The notes under the pieces were generated by a model. It saw only the letters and a program-made list of their open reading frames with translations. It had not been told where the DNA came from and ran no database searches. A program made the translations under genes and the position numbers. This document shows, one piece after another, positions 1-10,769 of a stretch of 64,000 nucleotides of DNA. The DNA is from Salinimicrobium tongyeongense (GTDB taxonomy: Bacteria > Bacteroidota > Bacteroidia > Flavobacteriales > Flavobacteriaceae): positions 1,798,001 through 1,862,000 of the forward strand of contig NZ_CP069620.1 in the NCBI RefSeq assembly GCF_026109735.1, given 5' to 3'. Each line of letters opens with the position of its first letter. Position 1 is the first letter of the stretch.

Positions 1-1503
1 ACTGAAAACGGCACCCTTAGTGTCAATACAGGTACTTTTACAGGCAGATCTCCACAAGACCGCTTCCTGGTAAAAGACGATTACACCAAAGACAAAGTGT
101 GGTGGGGAAATATCAATAAGCCTTTATCTTCAGAAAACTTTGGTTTACTCTACGATAAAGTGACCAAATACCTCTCTGGCAAAGAAGTATACGTACATGA
201 CGGTTATGTGTGTTCACATCCCGACTACAGAATGAACGTGCGCACCATTGCCGAGTACCCATGGTCTGCCTTTTTTGTAAAAAATATGTTTTTACGCCTT
301 AGCGAAGAAGAACTTCAGGATTTTACTGAAGAATGGCTGGTAGTTTGTGCACCGGGTTATGTTGAAACCGAACCTGCCAAATACGGCCTGCGCCAGGGGA
401 ACTTCAGTATTCTTGACTTTACCCGAAAAATTGCACTGGTAGGAGGTTCTGCCTATACAGGGGAAATGAAAAAAGGTATTTTCTCTGCCCTTAACCTCAT
501 TCTTCCCATAGAAAAAGATGTATTGCCCATGCACTGTTCTGCCAACGTGGGTAAAGAGGGAGATACTTCCATTTTCTTCGGACTTTCAGGAACAGGAAAA
601 ACCACACTTTCTGCCGATCCCGATCGTAAACTCATTGGAGATGATGAGCACGGCTGGACTTCAGAAGATGTGATCTTCAACTTTGAAGGCGGTTGTTACG
701 CCAAAGTAATTGGCCTTACCGAAGAATCTGAACCAGATATCTACCGCGCGATAAAACCGGGAGCTTTACTTGAAAACGTGATCTTCAAAAAAGGCACTAA
801 AGAAGTAGACTTTTTTGATGCCAGCATCACTCAGAATACCAGGGTGAGTTACCCCATAGATCACATTGCCGATATACAGTCACCATCTTACGCCAAAAAC
901 CCAAAGAATATTTTCTTCCTTACCTGTGATGCGTTTGGGGTACTGCCTCCGGTTTCAAAATTAACCCCGGGGCAGGCAGCATACCACTTCATTTCGGGGT
1001 ATACAGCAAAAGTAGCCGGAACAGAAGCCGGAATTACTGAACCTGTACCTTCATTCTCAGCCTGTTTTGGTGCGCCTTTCATGCCGTTGCACCCAACTGT
1101 TTATGCTGAAATGTTAAGCACCAAGATGAAAGAAGCCGGGGTGAACGTCTGGCTTGTGAATACAGGATGGAGCGGTGGCCCATTTGGAGTAGGATCAAGG
1201 ATCAAACTGAAATATACCCGTGCCATGATCACTTCTATCCTTAAAGGTGAACTTGAAAACGTAGAATTTGAAATGCACCCAATATTTGGTCTTTATATGC
1301 CGAAATATTGTCCTAATGTGCCTATCGAAATGCTGAACCCAATCAATACCTGGCTGCAAAAAGGAGCCTATATTCAAAAGTCGATCCAGCTGGCACATTC
1401 TTTCCACCTCAACTTTGAGAAATTCTCTGCTGAGGCGTCTGAACAGATTATCAATGGAGGTCCGCTAATTGACGAGCACCACCACATGGAAGCAGAATTT
1501 TAA
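1..1503 (+). CDS. pckA: Phosphoenolpyruvate carboxykinase (ATP), 5' end outside window
   Basis: ATP-dependent PEP carboxykinase converts oxaloacetate to PEP and CO2, the first committed gluconeogenic step. The frame is open from base 1 (TENGTLSVNTGTFTGRSPQD), so the start lies upstream; about 500 residues are visible against a family length near 530-540, so a few dozen N-terminal residues are missing. The TGxFTGRSPxD substrate motif lies at the very start, the kinase P-loop GLSGTGKTT near position 580-605, and the metal-binding LIGDDEHGW follows it. A GTG at 97 is only an internal Val codon. It ends in a strong terminator and converges with the sdh operon. Identification is secure from the motifs. 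Confidence 0.97.
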   Translation, partial: TENGTLSVNTGTFTGRSPQDRFLVKDDYTKDKVWWGNINKPLSSENFGLLYDKVTKYLSGKEVYVHDGYVCSHPDYRMNVRTIAEYPWSAFFVKNMFLRLSEEELQDFTEEWLVVCAPGYVETEPAKYGLRQGNFSILDFTRKIALVGGSAYTGEMKKGIFSALNLILPIEKDVLPMHCSANVGKEGDTSIFFGLSGTGKTTLSADPDRKLIGDDEHGWTSEDVIFNFEGGCYAKVIGLTEESEPDIYRAIKPGALLENVIFKKGTKEVDFFDASITQNTRVSYPIDHIADIQSPSYAKNPKNIFFLTCDAFGVLPPVSKLTPGQAAYHFISGYTAKVAGTEAGITEPVPSFSACFGAPFMPLHPTVYAEMLSTKMKEAGVNVWLVNTGWSGGPFGVGSRIKLKYTRAMITSILKGELENVEFEMHPIFGLYMPKYCPNVPIEMLNPINTWLQKGAYIQKSIQLAHSFHLNFEKFSAEASEQIINGGPLIDEHHHMEAEF

Positions 1504-1523
1504 CCAGAGCTTTTCTAACCACG

Positions 1524-1558
1524 AAAAGGCCGTCTTAGATTGTCAAGACGGCCTTTTT
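1524..1558 (+). terminator. Intrinsic terminator of pckA
   Basis: A 13-bp stem (1524-1536 paired with 1545-1557) with an 8-nt loop and a T tail lies about 20 bp after the pckA stop. Confidence 0.88.
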
Positions 1559-1578
1559 AATTGCAAAAACTTTGACCA

Positions 1579-1605
1579 AAAATAAGGGAGCCGTAAAGGC
1601 TCCCT
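1579..1605 (-). terminator. Intrinsic terminator of sdhCAB
   Basis: An 8-bp stem (1585-1592 with 1598-1605) is followed on the minus strand by a T-rich run. It lies 27 bp past the sdhB stop, back-to-back with the pckA terminator. Confidence 0.75.
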
Positions 1606-1631
1606 TGCTTGTTAAAAATGAAATATGACTT

Positions 1632-2378
1632 CTACTTTTTTGCCAGTCTAGATCTGTTGTACTCGTAGTTCATCCTGGCTATATTGAGAACAGAAATACC
1701 TTCGGGGCATTCTACCTCACAGGCTTCGGTATTGGTGCAGTGGCCAAAACCTTCTTCTTCCATCTGGTTCACCATGCTCACCACCCTGGTTGAGGTCTCC
1801 TTATCTCCCTGCGGCAGTTGCGCCAGGTGAGAGATCTTGGCACTGGTAAAGAGGGCAGCACTCGAATTTTTGCAACTGGCCACACAGGCACCGCAGCCAA
1901 TACAGGCAGCGGCATCAAAAGCAGATTCTGCTTCTTCAAAAGTTACGGGGATAGAATTTGCTTCGGGCGCCTGGCCGGTATCTACCGAAACATATCCGCC
2001 GGCAGCAATGATATGGTCCAGCGCCGATCTGTTCACTTTAAGGTCTCTCACCACAGGGAAAGCCGAAGCTTTGAACGGCTCTACATAAATAGTGTCCCCG
2101 TCATTGAAGGACCTCATGTGTAACTGGCAGGTGGTGGTGTTCTTTAAGGGGCCGTGGGCAATACCATTGATCATCACCCCGCATTGCCCGCAGATGCCCT
2201 CGCGGCAATCATGGTCAAATTCTACCGGTAACTCCCCCTGTTTTATTAATTTTATATTGAGGGTATCCAGCATTTCGAGGAATGACATATCCCGGCTTAC
2301 ATCGTCCAGGTGATATTCTTTAAATTCTCCTTTGCTCTGGCAGTCACGTTGACGCCATATATTTAATTTGATCTTCAT
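1632..2378 (-). CDS. sdhB: Succinate dehydrogenase/fumarate reductase iron-sulfur subunit
   Basis: Electron-transfer subunit of complex II. It carries the 2Fe-2S cysteines C58, C63, C66 and C84 (CREGICGQCG motif) in a ferredoxin domain. A C-terminal domain has C159/C162/C165/C169 (CIGCGACVASC) and C214/C220/C224 for the 4Fe-4S and 3Fe-4S clusters. Length 248 aa is typical of the Bacteroidota/epsilonproteobacterial class-B enzymes. It is the last gene of sdhCAB, 6 bp after sdhA. It passes electrons between FAD in SdhA and the haems in SdhC; direction (succinate oxidation or fumarate reduction) cannot be read from sequence. Confidence 0.96.
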   Translation of the reverse strand: MKIKLNIWRQRDCQSKGEFKEYHLDDVSRDMSFLEMLDTLNIKLIKQGELPVEFDHDCREGICGQCGVMINGIAHGPLKNTTTCQLHMRSFNDGDTIYVEPFKASAFPVVRDLKVNRSALDHIIAAGGYVSVDTGQAPEANSIPVTFEEAESAFDAAACIGCGACVASCKNSSAALFTSAKISHLAQLPQGDKETSTRVVSMVNQMEEEGFGHCTNTEACEVECPEGISVLNIARMNYEYNRSRLAKK

Positions 2379-2384
2379 AACTTT

Positions 2385-4307
2385 CTATTTATAACTTCTC
2401 ACCGTTGGTTTTACGGTATCAAAGACCAGGGGTTCAGGGTTTAAAATGGGTTGAGATGCGTTGCCGGTCCATTCCCAGGCTGCCGAATAGCAGAAATTCT
2501 CATCATCTCTTCTGGCTTCGCCGTCTTCAGTCTGAAATTCGGCCCTAAAATGGGCACCGCAAGATTCTTCCCGGTGCAGGGCATCAATACACATAAGCTC
2601 TGCCAGCTCCATATAATCTGAAACCCGGCCTGCTTTTTCAAGCTCGCTGTTCACTTCTTCGGCACTTCCGGGCACCAGGAGGTTGGTCTTGTATTCCTCC
2701 CTTAATTTCCTGATGTTCTCTATGGCCTTTTCCAAACCTTCTTTGGTGCGAAGAAGGCCGCATTTGTCATAGAGTTCTTTTCCGAGCTCTTTATGGAATT
2801 CTTCCGCAGTTTTTTTGCCCTTGCAGTTCAAGAAAGCCTGCATTTGCTCTTTAACCAGCTTTTCACTTTGCTCAAAAGCAGAGTGGTTCACCTCTATCTT
2901 CGGAATTTTTATTTGATCGGCTAAATAATTCTGAAGGGTATAGGGCAGAATGAAATAGCCGTCTACACAGGCCTGTAACAGGGAGTTTGCTCCCAGCCTG
3001 TTGGCACCATGATCTGAAAAATTAGCTTCTCCAATGGCAAAAAGTCCGGGTACCGAGGTCATGAGTTCATAATCTACCCACAACCCACCCATTGAAAAAT
3101 GGGCAGCAGGGGAGATCTTCATAGGTTCCTTATAAGCATCAATTCCCGTGATCTTTTTATACATGGTGAACAGGTTGCCATAGCGTTCGGCGATCACGTC
3201 TTTTCCGTATTCTTTAATAGCTCTGGAAAAGTCGAGGTAAACGGCATTTTTGAGAGGTCCAACGCCTTTGCCCAGGTCTATTTGTTCTTTGGCAGCTCTC
3301 GAAGATATGTCTCTTGGCGCCAGGTTTCCAAAGGAAGGATATTTTCTTTCAAGATAGTAATCGCGTTCTTCTTCGGGAATATCTCCGGGGGCGCGGGTTT
3401 CATTTTTATCTTTTGGAACCCAGATGCGGCCGTCATTCCGAAGGGATTCGCTCATCAGCGTTAATTTAGACTGATGCTCGCCACTTTGGGGAAGGCTGGT
3501 GGGGTGAATCTGGGTCCAGCTGGGATTGGCCATGTAGGCACCTTTTTTGTGCGCGCGCCAAATAGCCGAAGCATTACAGCCCATGGCCAAGGTAGAGAGG
3601 TAGTAGATCTTGCCAAAGCCGCCCGTTGCCAGCACCACAGTATGTGCGCCATGGCGTTCAATCTCGCCGGTGTCCAGGTTTCGTGCGATAATTCCGCGGG
3701 CCCTGCCTTCAATGATCACCACATCGAGCATTTCGTGGCGGGCATAAAGCTTTACCTTCCCGGCATGTTGCTGTCTCAAGAGGGCCTGATAAGATCCCAG
3801 GAGGAGCTGTTGTCCCGTTTGTCCACGGGCATAAAAGGTTCGGGATACCTGCACGCCACCAAAAGAGCGGTTTCTAAGATAGCCGCCGTATTCCCGGCCA
3901 AAAGGTACTCCCTGGGCCACAGCCTGGTCTATGAGATTCGCAGAACATTCGGCCAGGCGGTAGGTGTTGGCCTCACGTGAGCGGAAGTCGCCTCCTTTTA
4001 AGGTATCATAAAACATACGGTAAACGCTGTCTCCGTCATTCTTATAATTTTTTGCGGCATTCACCCCGCCCTGTGCGGCAACAGAGTGTGCCCTTCTTGG
4101 GGAATCCTGGAAGCAGAAGCTTTTTACATTGTATCCCATTTCGGCCAGAGATGCGGCCGCAGAAGCACCTGCCAGCCCGGTGCCTACTACAATTACGTCC
4201 AGTTTTTTACGATTGTTAGGGCTTACAAGACGGGCTTTTGCTTTATAGTTGTTCCATTTTTCGGCTAAAGGGCCTTCAGGAATTGGGGCTTTTAAGGTCT
4301 TGCTCAT
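2385..4307 (-). CDS. sdhA: Succinate dehydrogenase/fumarate reductase flavoprotein subunit
   Basis: Catalytic subunit with covalently bound FAD. The dinucleotide fold [17 protein letters not shown] lies at residues 42-58. The FAD-attachment histidine is H74 in [11 protein letters not shown], and the C-terminal HxxR-type region [13 protein letters not shown] is present. At 640 aa it is longer than E. coli SdhA (588), as is usual for the class-B Bacteroidota enzyme. Its ATG overlaps the sdhC stop by 4 bp (ATGA), indicating coupled translation. It faces the cytoplasm, docked on SdhC through SdhB. Confidence 0.97.
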   Translation of the reverse strand: MSKTLKAPIPEGPLAEKWNNYKAKARLVSPNNRKKLDVIVVGTGLAGASAAASLAEMGYNVKSFCFQDSPRRAHSVAAQGGVNAAKNYKNDGDSVYRMFYDTLKGGDFRSREANTYRLAECSANLIDQAVAQGVPFGREYGGYLRNRSFGGVQVSRTFYARGQTGQQLLLGSYQALLRQQHAGKVKLYARHEMLDVVIIEGRARGIIARNLDTGEIERHGAHTVVLATGGFGKIYYLSTLAMGCNASAIWRAHKKGAYMANPSWTQIHPTSLPQSGEHQSKLTLMSESLRNDGRIWVPKDKNETRAPGDIPEEERDYYLERKYPSFGNLAPRDISSRAAKEQIDLGKGVGPLKNAVYLDFSRAIKEYGKDVIAERYGNLFTMYKKITGIDAYKEPMKISPAAHFSMGGLWVDYELMTSVPGLFAIGEANFSDHGANRLGANSLLQACVDGYFILPYTLQNYLADQIKIPKIEVNHSAFEQSEKLVKEQMQAFLNCKGKKTAEEFHKELGKELYDKCGLLRTKEGLEKAIENIRKLREEYKTNLLVPGSAEEVNSELEKAGRVSDYMELAELMCIDALHREESCGAHFRAEFQTEDGEARRDDENFCYSAAWEWTGNASQPILNPEPLVFDTVKPTVRSYK

Positions 4308-4975
4308 GATTGTAAATTAAAATAGAGGAATAGTGGTATAATGATGTATCCTATGGTAATAATAATGGCAAAGGATTTTCCCACTACTTTTATGATTCGG
4401 TTATAAACGGGGTGGTAAATTCCCATTGTTCTGTGTGCACTAAAGACCCCGTGTAAAAGGTGGTAACCCAAAGCCAGTATGGCCAAAATGTACAGCACAA
4501 CATACCAGAGTTGCTCAAAAGCAACCACCACAATGGTGTAGAGGTCTTTGTTCCCGTTCATGTCTACCGGAAGTTCCCCAAATTTATACTGGTACCAGAA
4601 ATCTTTAAAGTGAATCACCAGGAACACAAATATGATGACGCCAAGGGCCATCATATTTCGGGAATACCAGGTGCTTCCCCTGCCCCGGCGGTCATACGAA
4701 TAGGAGCTGCCATTGGCTTTTTTTCTTTTAAAGGAAAGGTAGATGGCATCTATGCTGTGCAGCAGGATACACAGGTACAAAACGTAAGACACAAGTTTTA
4801 TAACTATGTTGCCGCCCAGTAAATGGCTGTAGGAGTTGTACTGAAGCTGTGCTTCTTCGGCGGGCAACAGTAACTGTAGATTACCCAGGAGATGAATGAT
4901 CAAAAAGAATGACAGGAACAATCCTGTTATTGCCATCAGGTTTTTCCGGGTAATGGAGTTTTTTATGAATATCAT
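4304..4975 (-). CDS. sdhC: Succinate dehydrogenase/fumarate reductase cytochrome b558 subunit
   Basis: Single large membrane anchor (223 aa) with five hydrophobic segments, the class-B arrangement in which one polypeptide binds two haems b and menaquinone. Candidate haem ligands are histidines in the segments [20 protein letters not shown] and LLHGVFSAH. It is first in the sdhCAB operon; no separate SdhD is present, as expected for this class. The terminator of the upstream CoA-transferase operon lies just before it, so sdh should have its own promoter within roughly 4976-5010 or overlapping that terminator. I saw no clean TAnnTTTG box there. Confidence 0.93.
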   Translation of the reverse strand: MIFIKNSITRKNLMAITGLFLSFFLIIHLLGNLQLLLPAEEAQLQYNSYSHLLGGNIVIKLVSYVLYLCILLHSIDAIYLSFKRKKANGSSYSYDRRGRGSTWYSRNMMALGVIIFVFLVIHFKDFWYQYKFGELPVDMNGNKDLYTIVVVAFEQLWYVVLYILAILALGYHLLHGVFSAHRTMGIYHPVYNRIIKVVGKSFAIIITIGYIIIPLFLYFNLQS

Positions 4976-5000
4976 TATGAAGTGAAATTTCGGTCAGTAA

Positions 5001-5056
5001 AAAAAAAGAAAGGGAGCAAACTGCTTCAGGGTTTCGCCTGAAGCAGCAGGCTCTTT
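5001..5056 (-). terminator. Intrinsic terminator of the mutase/CoA-transferase operon
   Basis: A 10-bp stem (5021-5030 with 5037-5046) is extended by an outer GAGC/GCTC pairing. On the minus strand it runs into a long T-rich tract (5001-5010). It separates the propionate operon from sdhCAB. Confidence 0.85.
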
Positions 5057-5089
5057 TCTCAGTTTCCAATCTTTTAAAGATCAGAATAA

Positions 5090-6367
5090 TCAATATGCCA
5101 TCTCAAAAAAGGCTTTTTCAAGCTCCTCTCTGTGGTCGGGATGGGCTATAGAAATAAGTGCTTTGGCGCGTTCTTTAAGGTTTTTTCCGAAGAGGTTAAC
5201 CACGCCATATTCGGTAGCCACATAATGTACGTGCGCCCTGGTGGTGGTCACCCCGGCACCTACCTTTAGGGATGGAACTATCTTGGAAATCCCTTTGTTG
5301 GTCACAGAAGGCATTGCAAAAATGGCTTTTCCGCCTTCCGACAAAGAAGCACCGCGGATAAAATCCATCTGGCCGCCTACCCCCGAAAAATGGTATTTTC
5401 CAATGGTGTCTGCACAAATCTGCCCGGTAAGGTCAATCTCTATGGCCGAGTTGATGGCGGTTACTTTAGGATTCTGGCGAATAATTGCTGAATCGTTGGT
5501 ATAAGCAGCTTCCTTAAAATGCACTACCGGGTTGTCGTCAATAAAGTCGTACAAATTCTGACTTCCGGCTGAAAAACAGGTCACGATCTTTCCGGTCTTG
5601 ATCTTTTTTTCTTCACCGGTAATGATTCCTTTTTCAATGAGCGGTAAAACCCCGTCTGAAAATAATTCGGTATGAATTCCGAGGCGTTTGTGGTTCATCA
5701 GTTTCGAAAGCACCACGTTCGGAATTCCGCCTATGCCCATTTGCAGCGTAGCACCATCATCTACAAGCCCGGCCACGTATTCACCAACTTTTTGCTCAAT
5801 AGCCGAAGGAGCGGTGATATCGTGAATATGTATAGGCTGGTCTACTTCAATGGCCGCATGTATCTGGCTTACGTGAATGATACCATCTCCATGAGTGCGC
5901 GGCACCCGCGGATTCACCTGCGCGATCACCTTCTTTGCAGTCTGTACTGCAGGTAAAGCGATGTCTACAGACACCCCCAGGGAGCAATAGCCATGCTCAT
6001 CTGGCGGGGAGACCTGTACAAAAGCAACATCAAGCGGAAGAATATTTCTTCGGAAGAGCAGGTGGATCTCACTCAGGAAGATAGGGATGTAAGCACCTAT
6101 ACTTGAATTCACTGCCTGTCTTACATTTCCCGCCACAAAGCAGCTGTTGGTCCTGAAAGATTCGTTGTAAGGAGGCTGCGTGTAAGGTGCAGGCCCTTCG
6201 GTATGGATGTGAATAAACTCCACATCCTTTAATTCACTGTAGCGTTCAGTAAGGGTCTCTATGAGTTTATTTGGGGTCATTGCGGCACCGTGCAAAAAGA
6301 CCCTGTCTCCCGATTTTACGTGAGATACTGCTTCCTGCGGCGAAACTATGTTAAGAGAATTTCTCAT
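5090..6367 (-). CDS. Acetyl-CoA hydrolase/transferase family CoA-transferase (probable propionyl-CoA:succinate type)
   Basis: Family I acyl-CoA transferase of the acetyl-CoA hydrolase/4-hydroxybutyrate CoA-transferase group (425 aa). The catalytic glutamate matches E234 in GIHTELFSDG, preceded by the glycine-rich GIGGIPNVVL and followed by the C-terminal domain with HFSGVGGQMDF. Seen: it is third in an operon with both methylmalonyl-CoA mutase subunits, 38 bp after the large subunit. Inferred: it exchanges CoA between propionyl-CoA (or acetyl-CoA) and succinate, as E. coli ScpC does next to ScpA. Exact acyl specificity is not readable, and acetyl-CoA hydrolysis remains possible. Confidence 0.85.
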   Translation of the reverse strand: MRNSLNIVSPQEAVSHVKSGDRVFLHGAAMTPNKLIETLTERYSELKDVEFIHIHTEGPAPYTQPPYNESFRTNSCFVAGNVRQAVNSSIGAYIPIFLSEIHLLFRRNILPLDVAFVQVSPPDEHGYCSLGVSVDIALPAVQTAKKVIAQVNPRVPRTHGDGIIHVSQIHAAIEVDQPIHIHDITAPSAIEQKVGEYVAGLVDDGATLQMGIGGIPNVVLSKLMNHKRLGIHTELFSDGVLPLIEKGIITGEEKKIKTGKIVTCFSAGSQNLYDFIDDNPVVHFKEAAYTNDSAIIRQNPKVTAINSAIEIDLTGQICADTIGKYHFSGVGGQMDFIRGASLSEGGKAIFAMPSVTNKGISKIVPSLKVGAGVTTTRAHVHYVATEYGVVNLFGKNLKERAKALISIAHPDHREELEKAFFEMAY

Positions 6368-6405
6368 AATGCTGAATTTTAAAATTTGTAAATAATCCTG
6401 AAGCT

Positions 6406-8538
6406 TTATTCATCAATCAAGATCTCTAGCAGTTGAATGGCCGCTTCACTAATCTTTGTTCCGGGGCCAAAAACGGCTACGGCACCTGCGTCAAATAGGA
6501 ACTGGTAGTCCTGTGACGGGATCACCCCGCCCACAATTACCATTATATCTTCCCTGCCGTGTTTTTTGAGTTCCTCAATCACCTGTGGCACCAGTGTTTT
6601 GTGCCCTGCAGCCAGAGAAGAAACTCCCAAAATGTGCACGTCGTTTTCCACGGCTTGCTTTGCAGCTTCTGCCGGGGTTTGGAAAAGTGGCCCTATATCC
6701 ACGTCAAAACCAACATCGGCATAACCTGTAGATACTACTTTGGCACCACGGTCATGCCCGTCCTGTCCCATTTTTGCCACCATGATCCTGGGGCGACGGC
6801 CTTCCTGTTCAGCAAACCTGTCGGCCATTTCTCTCGCCTTTTTAAAGGAAGCATCGTCTTTGATCTCTTTTGAATACACTCCGCTAAATGATTTTATCTG
6901 TGCTTTGTACCTGCCGTAAACTTCTTCCAAAGCATCGCTTATCTCCCCAAGGCTTGCGCGCTTACGGGCGGCATCTACAGCCAGCGCCAGGAGGTTTTCC
7001 TGCCCCGATCTTGCTGCTTCGGTGAGTTTTTGAAGCGCCTGTTTTACTGCTTCATTGTTCCTGTCGGCTTTCAGCTGATTAAGCCGCTCAATTTGCTGCC
7101 TTCTCACCGACTGGTTATCTACCTCCAGGGTCACGATGGGGTCTTCTTTTTCCCTGCGGTATTTGTTTACCCCTACAATTATATCCTGGCCGCTGTCAAT
7201 CCTTGCCTGCTTAATGGCTGCGGCTTCTTCTATTCTTAGCTTTGGAATTCCGGCCTCGATGGCTTTGGTCATACCGCCCAGCTCTTCCACTTCCTGGATA
7301 AGCTCCCAGGCCTTATGGGCGATCTTGTCTGTGAGTTCTTCCACATAATAACTACCAGCCCATGGGTCTACAGTCCGCGTGATCTGGGTTTCCTGCTGCA
7401 GGTGCAGCTGGGTGTTCCTGGCAATCCTGGCAGAGAAATCTGTGGGCAGGGCGATAGCCTCATCAAGGGCATTGGTGTGTAAACTCTGGGTGCCCCCAAA
7501 AGCAGCAGCGGCAGCTTCTATAGAAGTACGTGCCACGTTGTTGAAAGGATCCTGCTCGGTCAAACTCCAGCCGCTGGTCTGGCTATGCGTTCTAAGCGCG
7601 AGGGATTTTTCGTTTTTCGGGTTGAACTGTTTCACCAGTTTTGCCCACAGCATCCTGGCTGCACGCATTTTGGCGATTTCAGTAAAATGATCTAAACCTA
7701 TGGCCCAGAAGAAGGACAGGCGCGGTGCAAAACTGTCGATGTTCATCCCGGCTTCGAGGCCTTTTCGGATGTATTCTAGTCCGTCGGCTAAAGTGTAGGC
7801 CAGTTCGATCTCACTGGTGGCACCTGCTTCCTGCATGTGGTACCCCGAGATACTAATGCTGTTAAAGCGGGGCATATTTTTGGAGGTGTACTCAAAAATA
7901 TCAGAAATGATCTTCATCGAAGGAGTGGGAGGATAGATGTAGGTGTTTCGCACCATAAACTCCTTTAAAATGTCATTTTGAATGGTTCCTGAAAGCAGTG
8001 CAGGTTTTACGCCCTGTTCCTCGGCAGCCACGATGTAGAACGCGAGTATGGGCAGTACCGCCCCATTCATGGTCATGGAAACCGACATCTGGTCTAGCGG
8101 GATCTGGTCAAAGAGCACCTTCATGTCTTCTACCGAGTCTATGGCCACCCCTGCTTTCCCAACGTCTCCCACCACTCTTTCGTGGTCACTGTCGTACCCG
8201 CGGTGGGTGGGAAGGTCAAAGGCTACCGAAAGCCCTTTTTGTCCCGCAGCGAGGTTGCGGCGGTAAAAGGCGTTACTTTCCTCGGCGGTTGAGAAGCCGG
8301 CGTACTGGCGAATGGTCCAGGGCCGCATCACGTACATGGTGCTGTAAGGCCCGCGCAGGTAAGGCGGAATTCCCGCAGCAAAATCGAGATGTTCAAGGCC
8401 CGCAACATCCTTTGCAGCATAAACTTTTTTAGCTTCGGCCCCTGCTTTTGGGTTCCCTGGATTTTCGGGTGCCACAGCGACCTGTGCTGCGGTCTCAGGT
8501 TCCAAAAGTGTCATATTTTGAAGTGATTTTCTTTTCAT
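6406..8538 (-). CDS. mutB: Methylmalonyl-CoA mutase, catalytic large subunit
   Basis: Adenosylcobalamin-dependent isomerase interconverting succinyl-CoA and (R)-methylmalonyl-CoA. The 710 residues show the N-terminal TIM barrel ([21 protein letters not shown], then [18 protein letters not shown]). The C-terminal B12 domain carries GQDGHDRG, whose H595 is the lower cobalt ligand (DxHxxG). The next gene upstream is the small subunit, 4 bp away, so this is the heterodimeric form. The epimerase and decarboxylase lie on the divergent operon. No cobalamin riboswitch was recognised upstream of the operon. Confidence 0.97.
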   Translation of the reverse strand: MKRKSLQNMTLLEPETAAQVAVAPENPGNPKAGAEAKKVYAAKDVAGLEHLDFAAGIPPYLRGPYSTMYVMRPWTIRQYAGFSTAEESNAFYRRNLAAGQKGLSVAFDLPTHRGYDSDHERVVGDVGKAGVAIDSVEDMKVLFDQIPLDQMSVSMTMNGAVLPILAFYIVAAEEQGVKPALLSGTIQNDILKEFMVRNTYIYPPTPSMKIISDIFEYTSKNMPRFNSISISGYHMQEAGATSEIELAYTLADGLEYIRKGLEAGMNIDSFAPRLSFFWAIGLDHFTEIAKMRAARMLWAKLVKQFNPKNEKSLALRTHSQTSGWSLTEQDPFNNVARTSIEAAAAAFGGTQSLHTNALDEAIALPTDFSARIARNTQLHLQQETQITRTVDPWAGSYYVEELTDKIAHKAWELIQEVEELGGMTKAIEAGIPKLRIEEAAAIKQARIDSGQDIIVGVNKYRREKEDPIVTLEVDNQSVRRQQIERLNQLKADRNNEAVKQALQKLTEAARSGQENLLALAVDAARKRASLGEISDALEEVYGRYKAQIKSFSGVYSKEIKDDASFKKAREMADRFAEQEGRRPRIMVAKMGQDGHDRGAKVVSTGYADVGFDVDIGPLFQTPAEAAKQAVENDVHILGVSSLAAGHKTLVPQVIEELKKHGREDIMVIVGGVIPSQDYQFLFDAGAVAVFGPGTKISEAAIQLLEILIDE

Positions 8539-8542
8539 GGTT

Positions 8543-9940
8543 TTAGCTTTCGGTTAATACTCCCTGCTCTTTTTCAAGCCTTTCCTGTTCAAGCTTCTCG
8601 CTTAGGCGCACCGGGAAAAGGGGTTCTAAAATGCTATTTTCAGAAGAAGTTTTTGCAAAAGGATCTAATTCCAGTTCCTGTGACATGAGGTCCTGTGAAT
8701 TCTCATATTTATTGGTGCCAATAAGAATGAGTTTACCCTGGTGAAAAAGCTCCTGTTCCTTTTGCGCGCTTTCTTTGATTCTTTTCTGAAGCTCCCCTTT
8801 CAGCAAAAGTTCAAGAAAGCCGCCTTCTTCTTCAATTTGCTTGAAGATATCGAGCGCTTTATTGGCAAACTGACGGGTGAGGTGTTCAATGTAATATGCG
8901 CCATCGGCCGGGTTGGACACTTTATCGAAATAAGCCTCGTGTTTCATCACAAGAAGCTGGTTGCGGGCTATGCGCCTGCCAAAGGCACTGTCTTTATGGA
9001 AAAGTGTATCGTAGGGCAGGTTGTTCACGGCATCGGCCCCTCCCAGTACTGCGCTCATACACTGGGTGGTAGAACGAAGCAGGTTCACGTTGTAATCATA
9101 CAGGGTCTTGTCCCGGCGCGAAGGTTGGGCGAGGATAAAACAGGTTTGGGGCAGCCCGTATTCTTTTGCCAAAGAGGCGTATAGCAGGCGCAGCGCCCTT
9201 ATTTTTGCTATTTCAAAGAAGTAGTTGCTGCCTGCTGCGAGAATGAACTGTGGCCTAAATTTACCCGTATTTTCCCCTTTTTGACCCTCCAGGTTGAGGT
9301 ACTCGTTCACCTGTGCCAGGCTAAAGGCAAGTTGCTGCGGAATGCTCGCACCGGCGTTTTGATAAAGGTCGCCGTTCACACTTATTACAGAAGCAAATTC
9401 TGAAGCAGTTTCTGTAACAGATTTTAAGATATTAAAATCTCTTTTTTGGTCAAAAAACCAGTTTCCTGTAGCCGCAAGATTGCCTAAAATGTCAATTTGC
9501 AGGTATACTTCAGAATTCCTGTCCTTAAAATAAGACTTCAGCCTTTCTACATATTCCCGGGAGAGGAAGGAGAGGCTTAAGTAGATTTGCAAATTTTCTA
9601 AATTGATTCCCTCAAAAAGTACATTTGGTGTTACGCTTTCCGAAGAAATATGGAGCCAGAGGCTTTCTGCACCTTTTTGAAGAGCTTTTGCGGCCTGTAC
9701 ATTGCCCTCGCCGGCCGTGGTCACGCTTATCTTCTCACAGATGCGCCAGGGAAGTGGCGGCGGTAGCTGCATGTGGTCTTTTACATCTGCGGAAGTATAA
9801 AAGGGCTGTACTGCGATCCCGTCTTGAGATCTAAAAACTAATTTCTCATCGTAACTGGCACCTTTTAGGTCCTGTTCGATTTGATCTTTCCATTGTTCTG
9901 CTGAAACTTGTGGAAATTCCTGAAATAATGATTCCTTCAT
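8543..9940 (-). CDS. mutA: Methylmalonyl-CoA mutase, small subunit
   Basis: Structural partner of the large subunit (465 aa). It has the mutase barrel fold ([35 protein letters not shown]) but lacks the DxHxxG cobalamin-binding motif, as is normal for the non-catalytic subunit. It is the first gene of the minus-strand operon mutA-mutB-CoA-transferase. Its 5' side is the long 864-bp gap shared with the divergent epimerase operon, so that gap probably holds the control region for propionate metabolism. Sequence divergence from MutB is as expected for the heterodimer. Confidence 0.92.
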   Translation of the reverse strand: MKESLFQEFPQVSAEQWKDQIEQDLKGASYDEKLVFRSQDGIAVQPFYTSADVKDHMQLPPPLPWRICEKISVTTAGEGNVQAAKALQKGAESLWLHISSESVTPNVLFEGINLENLQIYLSLSFLSREYVERLKSYFKDRNSEVYLQIDILGNLAATGNWFFDQKRDFNILKSVTETASEFASVISVNGDLYQNAGASIPQQLAFSLAQVNEYLNLEGQKGENTGKFRPQFILAAGSNYFFEIAKIRALRLLYASLAKEYGLPQTCFILAQPSRRDKTLYDYNVNLLRSTTQCMSAVLGGADAVNNLPYDTLFHKDSAFGRRIARNQLLVMKHEAYFDKVSNPADGAYYIEHLTRQFANKALDIFKQIEEEGGFLELLLKGELQKRIKESAQKEQELFHQGKLILIGTNKYENSQDLMSQELELDPFAKTSSENSILEPLFPVRLSEKLEQERLEKEQGVLTES

Positions 9941-10577
9941 TGTTATCGTTTTAATGAAAGTAATTGCATCGCTGCATGAGAGATTACGGGACTGTCTCGC
10001 AATCTATTCGGTAAATATCCCCTAGGGACCTTCTTAAAAAATCTGTTTTTATTGAATTTCTGTTGAAACTTAAGGCGTCCAGCAGCTGCTTTCGGAAATT
10101 GAGTAACTTCAAAAGTTGGTCCCGGCTAAAATTCGTAGTAGCCCAAAACTGATCTCTGCTGAAATGGAACAAGATGTTCACGACCTAAATCTTAAATGAA
10201 TGATTTGTTCCGGCTGATTTTAATTCGGTTTCGAAAAATAGTGGCAGAGAAGAATGCGATCTCTTGCTGAAGTTTTTTCTTAAAGAACAAAAATCCTGTG
10301 TTTGAGGAGACGTTTTTTATCTCCCTGCACCGGCCAAAATCTTCACAGTAAATTTAATTATAACTTTTGGTAAAAAGGATTAAAATTAGGATGATTTTAA
10401 TCATTCTTTAAGAAAAAAAATCGCCCGACCTTTAGGCTTTGATTTTAAATTCGGACCCTTTGGTAAGCCTTGCTATCACTACAACGTTTGCGTTAAATTA
10501 TAAAAAATTGACGGGATTTTCTAGGGTCTAAAAGTTAAAGTTTCGTTACCTTTATAGGGCATTTTTAAAGTATCAAA

Positions 10578-10733
10578 ATGATACGCATTTTAAGTCATAT
10601 TTTCCACTGGTTTAAGTTGTGCTTTTCTTACCAACAATTGAGAATTGCCCTTCCCCCCATTTTGCCATGGAACCAGGATGACGATTTACATTTATCTCTT
10701 CCCCAAGAAGGGTTAAGTATTATTTATAGGTAA
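10578..10733 (+). CDS. Possible 51-aa small protein ahead of the epimerase operon
   Basis: I do not recognise this protein. ATG at 10578 opens 51 codons ending in TAA at 10731-10733, and an intrinsic terminator begins 10 bp later, which is how a real short gene would look. A TACCTTTA box at 10547-10554 lies about 24 bp before the ATG. The N-terminal half is aromatic and hydrophobic (MIRILSHIFHWFKLCF), then Pro-rich, then acidic (NQDDD). There is no clear ribosome-binding site. The alternative is a non-coding RNA or a chance ORF in the leader of the mce operon. Confidence is low. Confidence 0.3.
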   Translation: MIRILSHIFHWFKLCFSYQQLRIALPPILPWNQDDDLHLSLPQEGLSIIYR

Positions 10734-10742
10734 AAAAATCAG

Positions 10743-10769
10743 AAATCGCAGGAGTGCGATTTTTTTTTG
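10743..10769 (+). terminator. Intrinsic terminator upstream of mce
   Basis: An 8-bp stem (10743-10750 with 10755-10762) has a GGAG tetraloop and a T run. It lies 36 bp before the mce start and closes some plus-strand transcript arising inside the 864-bp gap. It could alternatively act as an attenuator for the mce operon. Confidence 0.7.

Noticed and set aside
4881-5093. A 70-codon minus ORF overlapping the start of sdhC
   Set aside because: It lies across the terminator of the CoA-transferase operon and in a different frame from sdhC; it is a shadow frame.
9984-10181. A 65-codon minus-strand ORF in the long gap
   Set aside because: Composition is not protein-like, with no motif, no clear start signal and no terminator. 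A repeated SRDQ-like pair comes from a short DNA repeat.
9941-10300. A possible cobalamin riboswitch upstream of the B12-dependent mutase
   Set aside because: No recognisable B12 box; only a weak GCCACTA-like string at about 10240 on the minus strand, without the rest of the consensus.
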